Assembly: GCA_947502645.1 (NCBI GenBank) | Contig: CANNAD010000002.1 | Location: 310,001-374,000, forward strand | Reading direction: 5' to 3' | Origin: an uncultured Micrococcaceae bacterium | GTDB taxonomy: Bacteria > Actinomycetota > Actinomycetes > Actinomycetales > Micrococcaceae | Length of the DNA: 64,000 nt | Shown: positions 20,279 to 30,836 of the stretch, piece by piece | Position numbering within the stretch: position 1 is the stretch's first letter | How the letters are laid out: every line of letters begins with the position of its first letter | Made by a program: the position numbers and the translations under genes | The notes under the pieces: generated by a model | What the model saw: the letters and a program-made list of their open reading frames with translations, nothing else | Told to the model about the DNA's origin: nothing | The model's database searches: none

Positions 20279-22132
20279 TTACTTCTTCGCTTTGGCTTTC
20301 GAGTCGTCTGAGGACAAGGCTGCGACGAATGCTTCCTGCGGTACTTCCACCCGCCCGACCATTTTCATGCGCTTCTTGCCTTCCTTCTGCTTTTCCAGAA
20401 GTTTGCGCTTACGGGTGATGTCGCCGCCATAGCACTTGGCGAGAACGTCCTTGCGGATCGCCCGGATATTCTCACGAGCGATGATGCGCGATCCGATAGC
20501 AGCCTGAATAGGAACTTCGAATTGCTGACGAGGTATCAGCTCCCGAAGTTTTCCGGTCATCATGACGCCGTAGTTGTACGCCTTGTCCCTGTGCGTGATG
20601 GCACTGAACGCATCCACCTGCTCCCCCTGCAGAAGGATGTCCACTTTGACGAGGTCAGCTGCCTGCTCACCGTCAGCCTTCCAATCGAGGGACGCGTATC
20701 CGCGGGTCTTCGATTTCAACAAATCGAAGAAGTCGAACACGATCTCGGCGAGCGGAAGTCGGTAGCGTAGCTCTACCCGTTCCTCCGACAAGTAGTCCAT
20801 GCCGCCGAGCTGACCGCGGCGCGTCTGGCAGAGCTCCATGATTGCGCCTACAAATTCGCTGGGCGCCAGGACTGTCGCGGAGACCATGGGTTCGCGTACT
20901 TCAGAGACTTTCCCGGTGGGATATTCGCTGGGGTTCGTGACAGTGATAACCGTTCCGTCTTCGAGGGTTACGTCATAAACAACGTTGGGTGCCGTCGAGA
21001 TCAGGTCAAGATTGAATTCACGCTCGAGACGCTCACGAATGATTTCAAGGTGAAGCAGGCCCAGGAAGCCCACCCGGAACCCAAAGCCGAGAGCCGCAGA
21101 GGTTTCAGGCTCGTAGGTGAGCGCCGCGTCATTGAGCTTGAGCTTGTCAAGCGCGTCCCGAAGCACAGGGTAGTCCGTGCCATCGATGGGATAGAGCCCA
21201 GAGAACACCATAGGCTTCGGGTCGGCATATCCACTGAGGGAGGCAGCCGCCGGTTTGGCGAGATTGGTAACGGTATCTCCAACCTTGGAGAGCCGAACGT
21301 CCTTCACGCCTGTGATGAGGTAGCCGACCTCCCCAACGCCAAGACCCTTGGTGATGGTGGGTTCAGGAGAGCTGACGCCGATTTCCAGCAGTTCGTGACT
21401 GGCTTTCGTGGACATCATCTGGATCCGCTCCCGCGGGTTCAGGCTGCCGTCGACCACCCGAACGTACGTGACGACTCCGCGGTAGGTGTCATACACGGAG
21501 TCAAAGATCATTGCACGGGCTGGCGCGTTGGCATCGCCAACAGGAGGGGGGAGGTCTGCCACGATCTTGTCCAGCAGCGCTTCGACGCCGACGCCCGTCT
21601 TTCCTGAGACCAGCAGAACATCCTCGGGTGATCCGCCGATGAGGTTCGCAAGTTCTTCCGCGTACTTTTCAGGTTGCGCCCCCGGCAGATCAATTTTGTT
21701 CAGCACGGGAATGATCGTCAGGTCGTTTTCCATCGCCAGGTAAAGATTGGCCAGGGTCTGAGCTTCAATCCCCTGCGCGGCATCCACCAGGAGCACGGCA
21801 CCCTCACATGCTGCAAGAGACCGCGACACCTCATACGTGAAGTCGACGTGCCCCGGTGTGTCGATCATATTCAGCGCGTAGGCAGTGCCATCGAGTTCCC
21901 ACGGCATACGAACAGCCTGGGACTTGATCGTGATACCGCGCTCACGCTCGATATCCATCCGGTCCAGATACTGCGCTTTCATATCCCGGTTCTCTACTAC
22001 GCCGGTAAACTGCAGCATCCGGTCCGCCAGGGTTGATTTCCCATGGTCGATATGGGCGATGATGCAGAAGTTCCTGATGATCGCCGGATCCGTTGCGGCT
22101 GGCACCGGTGCGGTGCGGGCCATGGGAGACAC
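20279..22132 (-). CDS. lepA: Translation elongation factor 4 (LepA)
   Basis: 617 residues, exactly the usual length when started at GTG 22132, which has GAGG eight bases upstream; the frame remains open to 22390 without family-like sequence. EF4 is a ribosome-associated GTPase linked to back-translocation or biogenesis. G1 AHIDHGKST is at 26-34, DTPGH at 91-95 and NKID at 145-148. Domains III to V and the LepA C-terminal domain (ending [17 protein letters not shown], then a Lys-rich tail) are intact. Probably cotranscribed with hemW. Confidence 0.97.
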   Translation of the reverse strand: MSPMARTAPVPAATDPAIIRNFCIIAHIDHGKSTLADRMLQFTGVVENRDMKAQYLDRMDIERERGITIKSQAVRMPWELDGTAYALNMIDTPGHVDFTYEVSRSLAACEGAVLLVDAAQGIEAQTLANLYLAMENDLTIIPVLNKIDLPGAQPEKYAEELANLIGGSPEDVLLVSGKTGVGVEALLDKIVADLPPPVGDANAPARAMIFDSVYDTYRGVVTYVRVVDGSLNPRERIQMMSTKASHELLEIGVSSPEPTITKGLGVGEVGYLITGVKDVRLSKVGDTVTNLAKPAAASLSGYADPKPMVFSGLYPIDGTDYPVLRDALDKLKLNDAALTYEPETSAALGFGFRVGFLGLLHLEIIRERLEREFNLDLISTAPNVVYDVTLEDGTVITVTNPSEYPTGKVSEVREPMVSATVLAPSEFVGAIMELCQTRRGQLGGMDYLSEERVELRYRLPLAEIVFDFFDLLKSKTRGYASLDWKADGEQAADLVKVDILLQGEQVDAFSAITHRDKAYNYGVMMTGKLRELIPRQQFEVPIQAAIGSRIIARENIRAIRKDVLAKCYGGDITRKRKLLEKQKEGKKRMKMVGRVEVPQEAFVAALSSDDSKAKAKK

Positions 22133-22491
22133 TGGCATTTCCTCACTGTTCGCGGGTAGGGGCATCGGGGTAGCATTCGCACGCCAACCGCCGAACCTAC
22201 ATTCTCCCATGATCCTACTGATTCTCCGGACAGTCGATGAAGGTGACTGCGTGCCGTTTTGCGGGTTCGCTACCCTGTGGCTGGCAGCCGTCCGGTTTGT
22301 CTTGACGCGCCTGAGAGGCCCGTTTATCTGCGTGTACGTGCAATTTCTGCTAATGTTTACTGCTGTGTGTCCGAGCAGGTCGACGGGCACTTCAGTCCAG
22401 CCGCCATTACGGTATCCCCACGCCGCTCAGTCAATGGTTGGAAAGAATTACCCTCACCGACCAGTCCGCAATACAAAGAGAGTTTCCATAC
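22133..22491. other. Intergenic region between lepA and rpsT
   Basis: A 359-bp divergent gap. It holds a good sigma-A-type promoter for rpsT (22302-22330). TAGGTT and TAGGAT boxes on the minus strand near 22190-22220 could serve lepA, but they lack clear -35 partners. No RNA gene or additional ORF is supported. Confidence 0.6.
22302..22330 (+). promoter_or_regulatory. Candidate promoter of rpsT
   Basis: TTGACG (22302-22307), a 17-bp spacer and TATCTG (22325-22330). Transcription from here would leave a 5' UTR of about 155 nt before rpsT. Confidence 0.5.
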
Positions 22492-22752
22492 GTGGCAAAT
22501 ATCAAGTCCCAGAAGAAGCGCATCCTGACCAACGAGAAGGCTCGCCAGCGTAACAACGCTTTCAAGTCTGAGCTCAAGTCAGTGATCCGCACCGTCAACA
22601 CTGCAGTAGCATCCTCAGACAAGGACGCAGCAGTCACCGCGCTCGCCACGGCAAGCCGCAAGCTGGACAAAGCAGTTTCCAAGGGTGTAATTCACAAGAA
22701 CAACGCAGCGAACCGCAAGTCGGCGATCTCCAAAAAGGTCAACGCGCTGTAA
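22492..22752 (+). CDS. rpsT: 30S ribosomal protein S20
   Basis: An 86-residue basic protein binding 16S rRNA at the bottom of the 30S body. It begins [20 protein letters not shown] after a GTG start at 22492; the helical, Lys/Arg-rich sequence and length match S20. The frame is open further upstream, but the family N-terminus fixes the start. It is monocistronic, with its own promoter and a strong terminator just downstream. Confidence 0.98.
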   Translation: MANIKSQKKRILTNEKARQRNNAFKSELKSVIRTVNTAVASSDKDAAVTALATASRKLDKAVSKGVIHKNNAANRKSAISKKVNAL

Positions 22753-22764
22753 GTAGGTTTTTTG

Positions 22765-22806
22765 AATATGGTCGGTTCCTTGCAAGGAACCGACCATATT
22801 TTTTTG
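22765..22806 (+). terminator. Intrinsic terminator of rpsT
   Basis: Positions 22765-22800 form a perfect 36-base palindrome with 18-bp arms (AATATGGTCGG outward to CCGACCATATT). A run of T follows from 22799 on the plus strand. The minus-strand transcript of holA ends at 22808 and meets the same hairpin, though without a U run. Confidence 0.93.
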
Positions 22807-22807
22807 T

Positions 22808-23821
22808 CTACGTCCGGTTAGCCAGAGAGATGACCGTTATGGCACGTTCCACAGCATAGACGGGGTCCTTACCGCCGCCCTTGACCTGTGCGTCAGCTTC
22901 GGCAAGTACCTGTATGGAGCGCACGACCCCTTCCGGGGTCCAGGACCTACCGTCACGGCGTGCCTGCTCGATCTGCCAGGGAGCCATGCCGAGGTCTTTG
23001 GCGAGTTGCACCGTACTTCCATTGGCCTGAATCACTTTCCCGACCGTTCTGACCTTCATGGCGAGTGCGGCTACCAGTGGAACCGGATCAACCCCCGTTG
23101 CCAGCGCGTGTCTGGCCATCGACAGGGCCTGACCTCCCCTACCTGCCAAGGCGGCGTCCGCCACTTTGAAGGCTGTCGCTTCGACTCGACCGCCATAGTA
23201 TTTTTCAACGGCCTCCGCAGTGATGGTTCCTTCCACATCCGAGGACAACTGCTGACACGCGGCTGCAAGGTCCGCCAATTGGGAGCCGACGGCGGAGACC
23301 AGCGCCCGGATTGCTTCTGGGTCTGCCCGGCGTCGTGCTTGTCGAAACTCGGCTGCAACGAAGGCGGACTTGTCGGCGTCTTTTTTGAGCGGTTGACAGT
23401 CGATGATCGGGGCGCCCGACTTGCGGATCGCGTCCAGGAGTTTCTTGCCTCTGTTGCCCCCGCCGTGGCGCAGGACGACCACGACGTCGGATGCTGGCTC
23501 ATCGACGTATCGCAGTGCGTCAGTCAGGAAGTCGTCGTTCATTTGGTCCAGTTGCGCCACTTCAATGAGTTTTGCGTCTCCAAACAGTGACGGTGACGCG
23601 TGCATTTCAAGTTGGCCGGCAGAATATGCGGACGCATTCAAATGAATGGTATCAGTGTCAGGTTGACGCTCGCGCACCTTGCGTCGAATCAGGTCAATAG
23701 CACGTGCGCCCAGGTAGTTTTCAGGACCGGAGACAAGGACGATTGAAGCTGGAAAAGCCTCCGTCCACGCAACGGAGTTCTGGGAGTGTCCCGTTTTCTG
23801 TTTGGCCGGGGTAGGGCTCAT
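22808..23821 (-). CDS. holA: DNA polymerase III subunit delta
   Basis: A 337-residue clamp-loader subunit that opens the beta clamp. The sequence shows the AAA+-like but ATPase-inactive delta fold: VLVSGPENYLGARAIDLI early, then LIEVAQLDQMNDD and the helical collar domain at the C-terminus with TGVDPVPLVAALAMKVRTV. The ATG at 23821 follows AGGTAG. It lies 81 bp after comEC on the same strand, an order common in actinobacteria; TAGAAT near 23855 may provide an internal promoter. Confidence 0.93.
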   Translation of the reverse strand: MSPTPAKQKTGHSQNSVAWTEAFPASIVLVSGPENYLGARAIDLIRRKVRERQPDTDTIHLNASAYSAGQLEMHASPSLFGDAKLIEVAQLDQMNDDFLTDALRYVDEPASDVVVVLRHGGGNRGKKLLDAIRKSGAPIIDCQPLKKDADKSAFVAAEFRQARRRADPEAIRALVSAVGSQLADLAAACQQLSSDVEGTITAEAVEKYYGGRVEATAFKVADAALAGRGGQALSMARHALATGVDPVPLVAALAMKVRTVGKVIQANGSTVQLAKDLGMAPWQIEQARRDGRSWTPEGVVRSIQVLAEADAQVKGGGKDPVYAVERAITVISLANRT

Positions 23822-23902
23822 GAGCTACCTGTCGAGAAGGAGAACGGATGGATGATTCTAGATTGCCATGCCTGTGCCCGTCGGCCAACTGAAGGGGCTC
23901 GT

Positions 23903-26416
23903 TCAGAATGATCTGGCAATCAACTGATTCCCTACGAGGTCCAGAACAAACGATCCCGTGGTATCGGTCCGCAGTACGGTGGTTCCCTTTGATTCAAGGG
24001 CTGCGACGATCGATGGGGCCGGATGTCCATAGCTATTTTCTGCTCCGACTGAGATCATCGCGACACGTGGCTGAACCTCTTCAATGATCCGGGATCCGCC
24101 ATTGCGGGCGCCGTGGTGGGCAACTTTCAACACGTCTACAGTGCCCGACGCAATTTCCGGTGTGGCGGCGAGAACCCGGGCTGCTGCCTCTTCTTCCAGA
24201 TCACCGGTGAACAGAATCGTCATCTCATGCCCTTGCTCCTCGATACTGATGAGCAGAACGCAGCTTTCGTTGTTCTCGTTGCCGCCGCTCATCGGATCAG
24301 CAGGCCAAAGGACCCGCCAGCTCACATTTGCCTGCTGTCCCGAGTCTCCGGATGTGAGCGATACGTGGGGAACGTCCTCAATCGAACTGCGTGCGGTTGC
24401 CGGCAGGCTACCCGCCGAAGCTGAATGTGCCACTTTCCCGACGCGACGTCCACGCACGGCTCCCTCGATTCCACCGTAATGATCCGCATGGGTATGGGTC
24501 AGCACCAAAAGATCGATAGCGCTGACGCCCAGCTGGGTCAGGCATCGATCCATCAGATCTGGATCGGGACCAGCGTCAACAACGATCGCTGAAGCCCGCC
24601 CGGTACGGATGGCAAACCCATCTCCCTGCGCCACGTCACAAGCTGCGACATTCCATTGCCTCTGATGCTGCCACGGCAGAACCGGCGCAGCCGCGGCCAG
24701 CAGGACAAACCACGTGGTCAGTCCTATGCATATCGCGGCTATCTTCCACTTGTGCGTTCTCAGGCCCATTCGGCCAGCGCTGCGTGGGTGCTTGATCCGC
24801 TTGCTCAGGATGCCGACGCCGCCGATCAGCAGCATCGTGCACAGTGTGGCCAGAATAATTCCTGGTGGGCCCTCCATCCACGGAGTGGAAGCTGCTGGGA
24901 GCCCCGAGAAGAAATACGCGCTAACCACAACCCATTTGGCGCCGATAGCAGCGAGATACAGTGGTGCCGCAGCCAGCGCTGAATGGATTGATCCACAAAC
25001 GACGGCGACCATACCGACGATGGTGATGAAGGGTACGGCCGGTGAGACTGCAATATTCGCCGGAACCGAGTACGTCGGAAGATCGGGCTGAAGAGTAAGA
25101 ATGACTGGCGTGCACAGTAACTGTGCCGCTATCGGAATACTCAGGATGACTGCTAGGACACGAGGAAGAATAGTGGACAACACAGTCACCAATGGCGGCC
25201 CGACGAGTATGAGCCCAACAGTTGCCAATACCGACAGAATGAACCCGTATTCGGCATGTATCCACGGATCAGCGATGATCAGAATGATGACCGCCAGCTG
25301 CAGGAGCCCAAGAGACAGCTTGCCCCGTCCGGACAGGATTGCGACTACTCCCAACGCGCCCATGACGGCGGCTCGCAGCACCGACGGATCCGGACGCACC
25401 AGAAGAACGAATCCCGCCAGTGCCACGACTGCGACAAGAACCGCAGGACCTCGCTGTAGCCTACAAAGGCGTGCGCACAGGAAGGCAAAGGCCAGGATGA
25501 ACGCGCAGTTGGAACCACTGACAGCTGTCAGGTGTGTGAGTCCAGTACCTTTCATGGCTGTTTCAAGTTTGTCAGTGAGCATGCTCCTGTCGCCGAGGAC
25601 CATACCGGGAAGCAGCCCCTGAACATCAGGGTCATGGTCCGAAGTCGCTTCACGAAACGAAGCTCGCATGTGGGCGGTAGCGGACAGCCAATCGTCTTCA
25701 GCTGGTTGCACGGACGGTGCCGTAGAGGCATAGAGGGTGGCCGTCAGATCAGATCCAGACGGTGGGCTAGCCAGCTTTCCCGCCGCGCGGATCCTATCGC
25801 CCATTTGCACCCCCGCCCATGCCTCACCTCCGACGACGAGCAGCCGGGCATTTGATCCGTAGCGCCGTCCTTCACCCACGACTTCCCTGACATCAGCTTC
25901 TACCCGATAACGCGGCGAACCCCATTGGCTAGTCAGTTCGTTGGCATCCGATGCTGCCGCGAGCTGGACGAGGACATCGGACCCGCCCGCGATGTCGGCT
26001 GTGATCTGACCGGCAACTCGAGAGTCCAGCTGAATAGCGGCGGAGAAGACGACGGCGGCGGCAACGGCCAGGGGCACCACCAGCAGGACCGCGAGGGAGT
26101 TCCGTTTAAACGTCAGGCACAGCATCAGCAGAACGATGGCCGCCGCTGCGGACAGCAAAGCCACGATCGCGCCCTGGTCAGGGTCGGTGTGTGTCGCCAG
26201 TACTGCCGCACCCACGCTCGCTGCGGAGGTGGGCAATAGCCGAAGGTCCCTATATGGTCGGGGCGAGTCCTCCGCTGAATTGACGGAATTCTGGCGTGAA
26301 AGGATCTCGCGCACCCGGTCTTTGACCCAGTGTTTTTTGGGCCTGGAATCGGTGTCATAGCGCGTGCCGGCGGAGACCGACCTGACGAACTTGGTCCGTG
26401 GACTCTGCACGCCCAC
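23903..26416 (-). CDS. comEC: ComEC/Rec2 family DNA-uptake channel protein
   Basis: An 837-residue polytopic membrane protein. Several TM helices occupy about 55-125 and 290-590 (the Competence domain), flanking an OB-like DUF4131 segment. A metallo-beta-lactamase domain follows with THTHADH at 640-646, GDLE near 738 and AHHGARNG near 766-773, all intact. In transformable bacteria ComEC carries single-stranded DNA across the membrane. It directly follows comEA with no gap. The first GTG at 26416 may not be the exact start. Natural transformation cannot be concluded from these genes alone. Confidence 0.92.
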   Translation of the reverse strand: MGVQSPRTKFVRSVSAGTRYDTDSRPKKHWVKDRVREILSRQNSVNSAEDSPRPYRDLRLLPTSAASVGAAVLATHTDPDQGAIVALLSAAAAIVLLMLCLTFKRNSLAVLLVVPLAVAAAVVFSAAIQLDSRVAGQITADIAGGSDVLVQLAAASDANELTSQWGSPRYRVEADVREVVGEGRRYGSNARLLVVGGEAWAGVQMGDRIRAAGKLASPPSGSDLTATLYASTAPSVQPAEDDWLSATAHMRASFREATSDHDPDVQGLLPGMVLGDRSMLTDKLETAMKGTGLTHLTAVSGSNCAFILAFAFLCARLCRLQRGPAVLVAVVALAGFVLLVRPDPSVLRAAVMGALGVVAILSGRGKLSLGLLQLAVIILIIADPWIHAEYGFILSVLATVGLILVGPPLVTVLSTILPRVLAVILSIPIAAQLLCTPVILTLQPDLPTYSVPANIAVSPAVPFITIVGMVAVVCGSIHSALAAAPLYLAAIGAKWVVVSAYFFSGLPAASTPWMEGPPGIILATLCTMLLIGGVGILSKRIKHPRSAGRMGLRTHKWKIAAICIGLTTWFVLLAAAAPVLPWQHQRQWNVAACDVAQGDGFAIRTGRASAIVVDAGPDPDLMDRCLTQLGVSAIDLLVLTHTHADHYGGIEGAVRGRRVGKVAHSASAGSLPATARSSIEDVPHVSLTSGDSGQQANVSWRVLWPADPMSGGNENNESCVLLISIEEQGHEMTILFTGDLEEEAAARVLAATPEIASGTVDVLKVAHHGARNGGSRIIEEVQPRVAMISVGAENSYGHPAPSIVAALESKGTTVLRTDTTGSFVLDLVGNQLIARSF

Positions 26417-27151
26417 CTAGACGGTCACGAGATCAGCAAGCGAAGCCATCATCGCCTCACCCACGCCTGACACAGCGTCGAGATCCTCGATGCTCGAGTA
26501 CCCGCCGTGTTCTTCGCGCCAGCTGATGATTCGCTCAGCCAAGACGGGTCCTACACCGGGTAGCTCCTCAAGCTCGTTTGCGGACGCAGTGTTGAGGTTG
26601 ACGGGCCCCTCGGTGTCTTGAGTTGCACCCGGTCCAGCTGTGGCCGGTACTCGTTCGCCGACCGTTGGTACATATAGCTGCATTCCGTCGTCCATTGGTG
26701 CGGCGAGATTGATCGCGTCCAGGGCTGCGTGGGGCAGGTTGCCGCCGGCCTTTTCGATGGCCTCGTACGTTCGGCTTCCGGCCGGAAGCGACACGATGCC
26801 TGGGTTTTTGACTGCCCCGGCCACATGGACGATTATTTTCGACTCGGTGGTTTCTTTGGACGGCGATTCCGCGGATGTTTGCCCGGGTTCTTTTTCCTCA
26901 TCAGGGGCAGGCGTCCGCACTCTGGGCGCCGGAGACGAGACGGCGTCAATGTCATCAATCCGGACAGCAGCGAGCGGCTCGCTGGGCCTTTGGAGGAAGA
27001 GTACGAGGCATACTGACGCGAGGAGGACGAGGCACACTCCGGCCACGCCGATGGCAATCTGGATCCGGGGTTTGTCTGGTGTCAGTTCAGATGAGTCTTC
27101 GCCTTCGGCGGCATGGCTTGAGGCTTGTGTCGCCCATCTGTGACGGCTCAT
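26417..27151 (-). CDS. comEA: ComEA-type helix-hairpin-helix DNA-binding protein
   Basis: 244 residues. A single TM helix at about 32-53 anchors it; a polar Pro/Thr/Glu-rich stretch leads to an SLBB domain (about 106-160, HVAGAVKNPG) and a C-terminal double helix-hairpin-helix (about 180-244) with NTASANELEELPGVGPVLAERI. ComEA binds incoming DNA outside the membrane and passes it to ComEC. The SLBB-HhH layout is typical of Gram-positive ComEA. It is first in the comEA-comEC-holA run. Confidence 0.93.
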   Translation of the reverse strand: MSRHRWATQASSHAAEGEDSSELTPDKPRIQIAIGVAGVCLVLLASVCLVLFLQRPSEPLAAVRIDDIDAVSSPAPRVRTPAPDEEKEPGQTSAESPSKETTESKIIVHVAGAVKNPGIVSLPAGSRTYEAIEKAGGNLPHAALDAINLAAPMDDGMQLYVPTVGERVPATAGPGATQDTEGPVNLNTASANELEELPGVGPVLAERIISWREEHGGYSSIEDLDAVSGVGEAMMASLADLVTV

Positions 27152-27220
27152 GAGATGACCTTAGAAGCCATGGTGCCGACGGTGGGATCGGGTTCAGTCG
27201 AGTGTGGACAGATCTATGTC

Positions 27221-28201
27221 CTAGTCCTCCTGTGGAGGAGGAGTGAGATCATCCTGTGTCGTGGTTGCACTCGAAGAGGCGACGGCGATAGCCACCGTTC
27301 CCAGGCCGCCGTGGGCTGCCAGTACGGCTGGCAGGCGGGACTGCACGATGTCGACCTCGGGCAGGTGGGCGAGCAATTCATCCACGACGGTCCCGGCCTG
27401 GTCCTCATTACCGAAGTGATGAACCGCGACAAGCGGCGTTCCAGCCTTGAGTTTGGCGTCGGCGGCAGCAATCGCAACGAGGCGTGCAACAGCACGTTGG
27501 GAGGTCCGCGCCCTCTCGAGGAGGACAATGTTGCCGTCGGCGACCTGCAAAATGGGTTTGACGGACAGCAGCGTTCCCATCCAGCCTGCAGCGGGGCTGA
27601 TGCGACCGCCTCTTCGTAGCTGATCCAGGGCTGCAACGTAGAAGTATAGGTTGGCTTCGGCTGTTACGGCTCGCGCCCGACGGGCTACAACCTCCAGACT
27701 GGATCCTCGCCGTGCTTCCTCGGCGGCGGCTATCACGCCGTACCCCATAGCCATGGCGACGGTTCGACTATCGATGATCTCTACGGGAAAGTCCACGCGC
27801 CGAGACGCGAGTCGTGCTGCATCAACAGTCCCCGAAAGCGCCCCGGATATGTGAATTGATACCGCACCTGTGAATCCGGCTTCCTTCAGCTCCCGGTACC
27901 TGGTTTCAAACTGGCCTGGCGATGGCCGCGAGGTGACTACGCGCCGGCCTTCCGCCAACGCAATAGCCAACGTAGATGAAAGGTTCGATTCATCCTCGCT
28001 GAATATCCGTTCGTTGATCATGACCGGCATCTGCACCGTGCTCAGGGTGCCGGGCAGCACCGGAGCGGGCCCCTGCCGGTGCGCCGCGTCCGGTAGTGCT
28101 GCCGCAGAATCAGTGACGACGGCTATGCGTGCATCATTTCCGGGTACGTCTGCGGACGGCGATCTCCGGATGCGCTTCGAGGCACGGTCCAACCAGCTCA
28201 T
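27221..28201 (-). CDS. DegV family fatty-acid-binding protein
   Basis: A 326-residue cytosolic protein. The DegV signature TDSAAALPD is at 30-38, then HISGALSGTVDAARLA and DSRTVAMAMGYGV, which line the lipid pocket in this family. DegV/FakB proteins bind fatty acids, and FakB delivers them to a FakA kinase; no FakA partner is in the window. It lies between leuS and comEA, 9 bp after the end of leuS, so it may be cotranscribed with leuS. Confidence 0.9.
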   Translation of the reverse strand: MSWLDRASKRIRRSPSADVPGNDARIAVVTDSAAALPDAAHRQGPAPVLPGTLSTVQMPVMINERIFSEDESNLSSTLAIALAEGRRVVTSRPSPGQFETRYRELKEAGFTGAVSIHISGALSGTVDAARLASRRVDFPVEIIDSRTVAMAMGYGVIAAAEEARRGSSLEVVARRARAVTAEANLYFYVAALDQLRRGGRISPAAGWMGTLLSVKPILQVADGNIVLLERARTSQRAVARLVAIAAADAKLKAGTPLVAVHHFGNEDQAGTVVDELLAHLPEVDIVQSRLPAVLAAHGGLGTVAIAVASSSATTTQDDLTPPPQED

Positions 28202-28210
28202 GGGATGAAC

Positions 28211-30709
28211 TTACACGGGAACGATGTTGACCAGCTTCGGTGCACGGACAATGACCGTACGAATTTCCTGACCGTCAAGCGCACGGAGCGCAGCTTCAGA
28301 GCGTAGTGCCAGTTCTCTGAGCTCGTCCTCTGTGATGTCAGGTGACACTTCGAGCCGGTCACGGACCTTGCCCTTGACCTGCACCACGGCGGTCAGGGTC
28401 TCCCGTGTGAGCAGGGATTCGTCGACGGCGGGCCACCCTGCTGCAGCTACGGACGGCTCGTGTCCAAGATTCGCCCACATGTCCTCCGCCGTGTAGGGCG
28501 CAAAAAGACTGAGGACGACGGCGACTGCCTCAGTGGCCTCGCGCACGGCGGGGTCAGCGGGTCCGGCGCCGGAATCGATTTCCTTGCGGGTGGCGTTCAC
28601 CAGTTCCATGACTTTGGCAACAACGACATTGAACTTGTGCTGGTCCAGCAATACGGCGGCGTCGGCGATGGTCCGATGCGTGACGGAGCGCAGGCTTCTG
28701 CTTCCTGTAGACGGGTCCGTTCCCGGGGCGGTTGCTACGTCGCGGGCGAGCCGCCAGGCGCGGGCCAGGAACTTTGCGGAGCCCGACGGAGATACGTCAG
28801 CCCAGTCGACGTCGTCTTCCGGTGGGGAGGCGAAGATCATGGTCAGGCGCACTGCGTCCACACCGTAGGTGCCCATCTGTTCACCGAGATCGACACCGTT
28901 GCCCAGCGACTTGCTCATGGCTTTGCCGCCATTGAGTACCTGCCCCTGGTTCAGGAGGGCATTGAATGGTTCGTCGAAGTCGATGAGTCCCAGGTCGTGG
29001 ATGACCTTTGTGAAAAACCGGGCGTATAGGAGGTGGAGGATAGCGTGTTCGACTCCGCCGACGTATTGCTGGACTGGCAGCCAGTTGTTGGCGGCCTCGC
29101 TGTCGAAGGGTCCGTCCGTGTAGCCAGGCGAAGTGAAACGCAAGAAATACCACGAGGAATCGACGAAGGTGTCCATGGTGTCGGTGTCTCGGGTAGCGGG
29201 TGCGCCGCACCGGGGACAGTCAACACTCGCCCACTCGCGGGCCGCTGCCAGCGGAGATGTTCCCTGCGGTGCGAGTTCCTCTCCGCGCAGGTTCTCCGGC
29301 AGCGTCACCGGCAGCTGGTCATCCGGGACAGGTACCTCACCACAGGTGGCGCAGTGAATGATGGGAATGGGGGTCCCCCAGAAGCGCTGCCGGGACAACA
29401 GCCAGTCACGGAGCCGGAAGTTGACCGTCTCCTCCCCGGCGTCGTCGGCAGCGAGAATTCGAACGGCTTCAGCAATGGCCTCGTCCTTGGGCAGCCCGCT
29501 AAGCGGCCCGGAATTGACGAGCGTGCCGTCGCCAGTGGTTGCTCGACCTGATTCGGCTGGATCTTCCTCGCCAGTATCCACGACAACGCGGACTGGTAGG
29601 TCGAAAGCCAGGGCGAAGTCGAGGTCGCGCTGGTCATGGGCGGGCACGGCCATGATGGAACCCGTTCCGTAATCGGCAAGAACGTAGTCAGCGGCCCACA
29701 CTGGGATACGTTCCCCACTGAGCGGGTTGAGTGCATAACGCCCGGTGAAAACGCCTGTCTTCTCGCGTTCGGTCGATTGGCGTTCAATCTCCGACAGGGA
29801 CCGGACCTTCTCACGGTAGGCCTCGAGCTCCGAGCGCTGCTCTTCGCTCACCAGTTCCATAGCCAGAGGCGAATCCGCGGCGACCACGTAGAACGTGGCA
29901 CCGTACAGGGTGTCCGCGCGGGTTGTGAATACGGTGACGTCGTGAGCGTCCTGCGTGGCGGTGGCTTCGATGCGGAAACGGACATGTGCTCCTGCGGAAC
30001 GTCCAATCCAGTTCCGTTGCATGGACAGCACGCGGTCCGGCCATCGTCCTTCCAGCTTCGCCATGTCGTCCAGAAGCCTGTCCGCATAGTCTGTGACACG
30101 GAAGTACCACTGGTTGAGGGACTTTTTGGTGACGGCGGTCCCGCAGCGTTCACAGGCACCGTTGACCACCTGTTCGTTGGCCAGCACCGTCTGGTCCTTG
30201 GGGCACCAGTTCACCGGGGAATCCTTGCGGTACGCCAGCCCCTTCTCGTAGAAGCGCAGGAACAGCCACTGGGTCCAGCGGTAGTACTCGGAATCAGAGG
30301 TGTGAAGTCTCCGTGACCAGTCAGCGCTGATGGCATAGCGTTTGAAAGAAGCTGCCTGGGTCTCGATATTGGTGTAGGTCCACTCGCTCGGGTGGGCGTT
30401 CCTCTTGATAGCCGCGTTCTCTGCAGGCAGGCCGAATGAGTCCCAACCGATCGGATGCAGTACGTCATAGCCCAGCTGACGCCAGTAACGGGCGACGACG
30501 TCGCCCATGGCGAACGCCTCGGCGTGCCCCATGTGGAGGTCGCCCGAAGGATACGGAAACATGTCCAGGACGTAGCGCCGTTCCCGGCTTCCGTCGTCGA
30601 GTGGCGTGAAGACCCCGAGCTCGTCCCACACTTCAGGCCACTTCCGCTCCATCGCGGTGAAGCTGTAGACGGCTTCCGACGACTGGGAATCAGTTGGCTC
30701 GTTACTCAC
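28211..30709 (-). CDS. leuS: Leucine--tRNA ligase
   Basis: An 832-residue class I aminoacyl-tRNA synthetase that charges tRNA-Leu. The HIGH motif is HMGH at 59-62 within [17 protein letters not shown] is KAMSKS at 596-601. The CP1 editing domain includes a T-rich [12 protein letters not shown] block, and the C-terminal domain is complete. The start is GTG 30709. A leader peptide with three consecutive Leu codons and a terminator lie 55-127 bp upstream, suggesting leucine-dependent attenuation. Confidence 0.97.
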   Translation of the reverse strand: MSNEPTDSQSSEAVYSFTAMERKWPEVWDELGVFTPLDDGSRERRYVLDMFPYPSGDLHMGHAEAFAMGDVVARYWRQLGYDVLHPIGWDSFGLPAENAAIKRNAHPSEWTYTNIETQAASFKRYAISADWSRRLHTSDSEYYRWTQWLFLRFYEKGLAYRKDSPVNWCPKDQTVLANEQVVNGACERCGTAVTKKSLNQWYFRVTDYADRLLDDMAKLEGRWPDRVLSMQRNWIGRSAGAHVRFRIEATATQDAHDVTVFTTRADTLYGATFYVVAADSPLAMELVSEEQRSELEAYREKVRSLSEIERQSTEREKTGVFTGRYALNPLSGERIPVWAADYVLADYGTGSIMAVPAHDQRDLDFALAFDLPVRVVVDTGEEDPAESGRATTGDGTLVNSGPLSGLPKDEAIAEAVRILAADDAGEETVNFRLRDWLLSRQRFWGTPIPIIHCATCGEVPVPDDQLPVTLPENLRGEELAPQGTSPLAAAREWASVDCPRCGAPATRDTDTMDTFVDSSWYFLRFTSPGYTDGPFDSEAANNWLPVQQYVGGVEHAILHLLYARFFTKVIHDLGLIDFDEPFNALLNQGQVLNGGKAMSKSLGNGVDLGEQMGTYGVDAVRLTMIFASPPEDDVDWADVSPSGSAKFLARAWRLARDVATAPGTDPSTGSRSLRSVTHRTIADAAVLLDQHKFNVVVAKVMELVNATRKEIDSGAGPADPAVREATEAVAVVLSLFAPYTAEDMWANLGHEPSVAAAGWPAVDESLLTRETLTAVVQVKGKVRDRLEVSPDITEDELRELALRSEAALRALDGQEIRTVIVRAPKLVNIVPV

Positions 30710-30763
30710 TGGCTATGCCCTGTTCTCTTCTGTTTCTTCAACGAACTCCTACCCTGAACACAG

Positions 30764-30788
30764 AAAAACCCCTCGCGGCAACAAGGGG
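30764..30788 (-). terminator. Candidate attenuator terminator upstream of leuS
   Basis: On the minus strand CCCCT (30788-30784) pairs with AGGGG (30773-30769) across a 10-base loop, and five T residues follow (30768-30764). It lies 55 bp ahead of leuS and after a leader ORF, so it should end transcripts before leuS unless prevented. Confidence 0.6.
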
Positions 30789-30791
30789 CTG

Positions 30792-30810
30792 GCCACACGC
30801 TGGGTGTGGC
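30792..30810 (-). promoter_or_regulatory. Hairpin between the leuS leader ORF and the terminator
   Basis: GCCACAC (30810-30804) pairs with GTGTGGC (30798-30792) around a 5-base loop. The 5' arm begins with the last base of the leader stop codon, so a ribosome on the Leu codons or the stop would block it. Its relation to the terminator (pause, anti-antiterminator or other) is inferred. Confidence 0.5.
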
Positions 30811-30836
30811 TATCCAAGGAGAAGAATGTGATCCAT
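30810..30836 (-). CDS. Leucine leader peptide of leuS
   Basis: An eight-residue ORF, MDHILLLG, ends at TAG 101 bp before leuS. AAGGTGG (30841-30847) is a good SD four bases before the ATG. The codons CTT CTC CTT are consecutive, and two RNA hairpins follow, the second with a U tail. This matches ribosome-mediated attenuation by charged tRNA-Leu. I do not know of an established name for it. Confidence 0.6.
   Translation of the reverse strand: MDHILLLG

Noticed and set aside
22133-22390. N-terminal extension of lepA to 22390
   Set aside because: The extra residues are not LepA-like, and GTG 22132 with GAGG upstream gives the standard 617-residue protein.
22133-22491. tRNA or small RNA gene in the lepA-rpsT gap
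   Set aside because: No cloverleaf, CCA end or independent terminator could be found; only promoter-like elements are visible.
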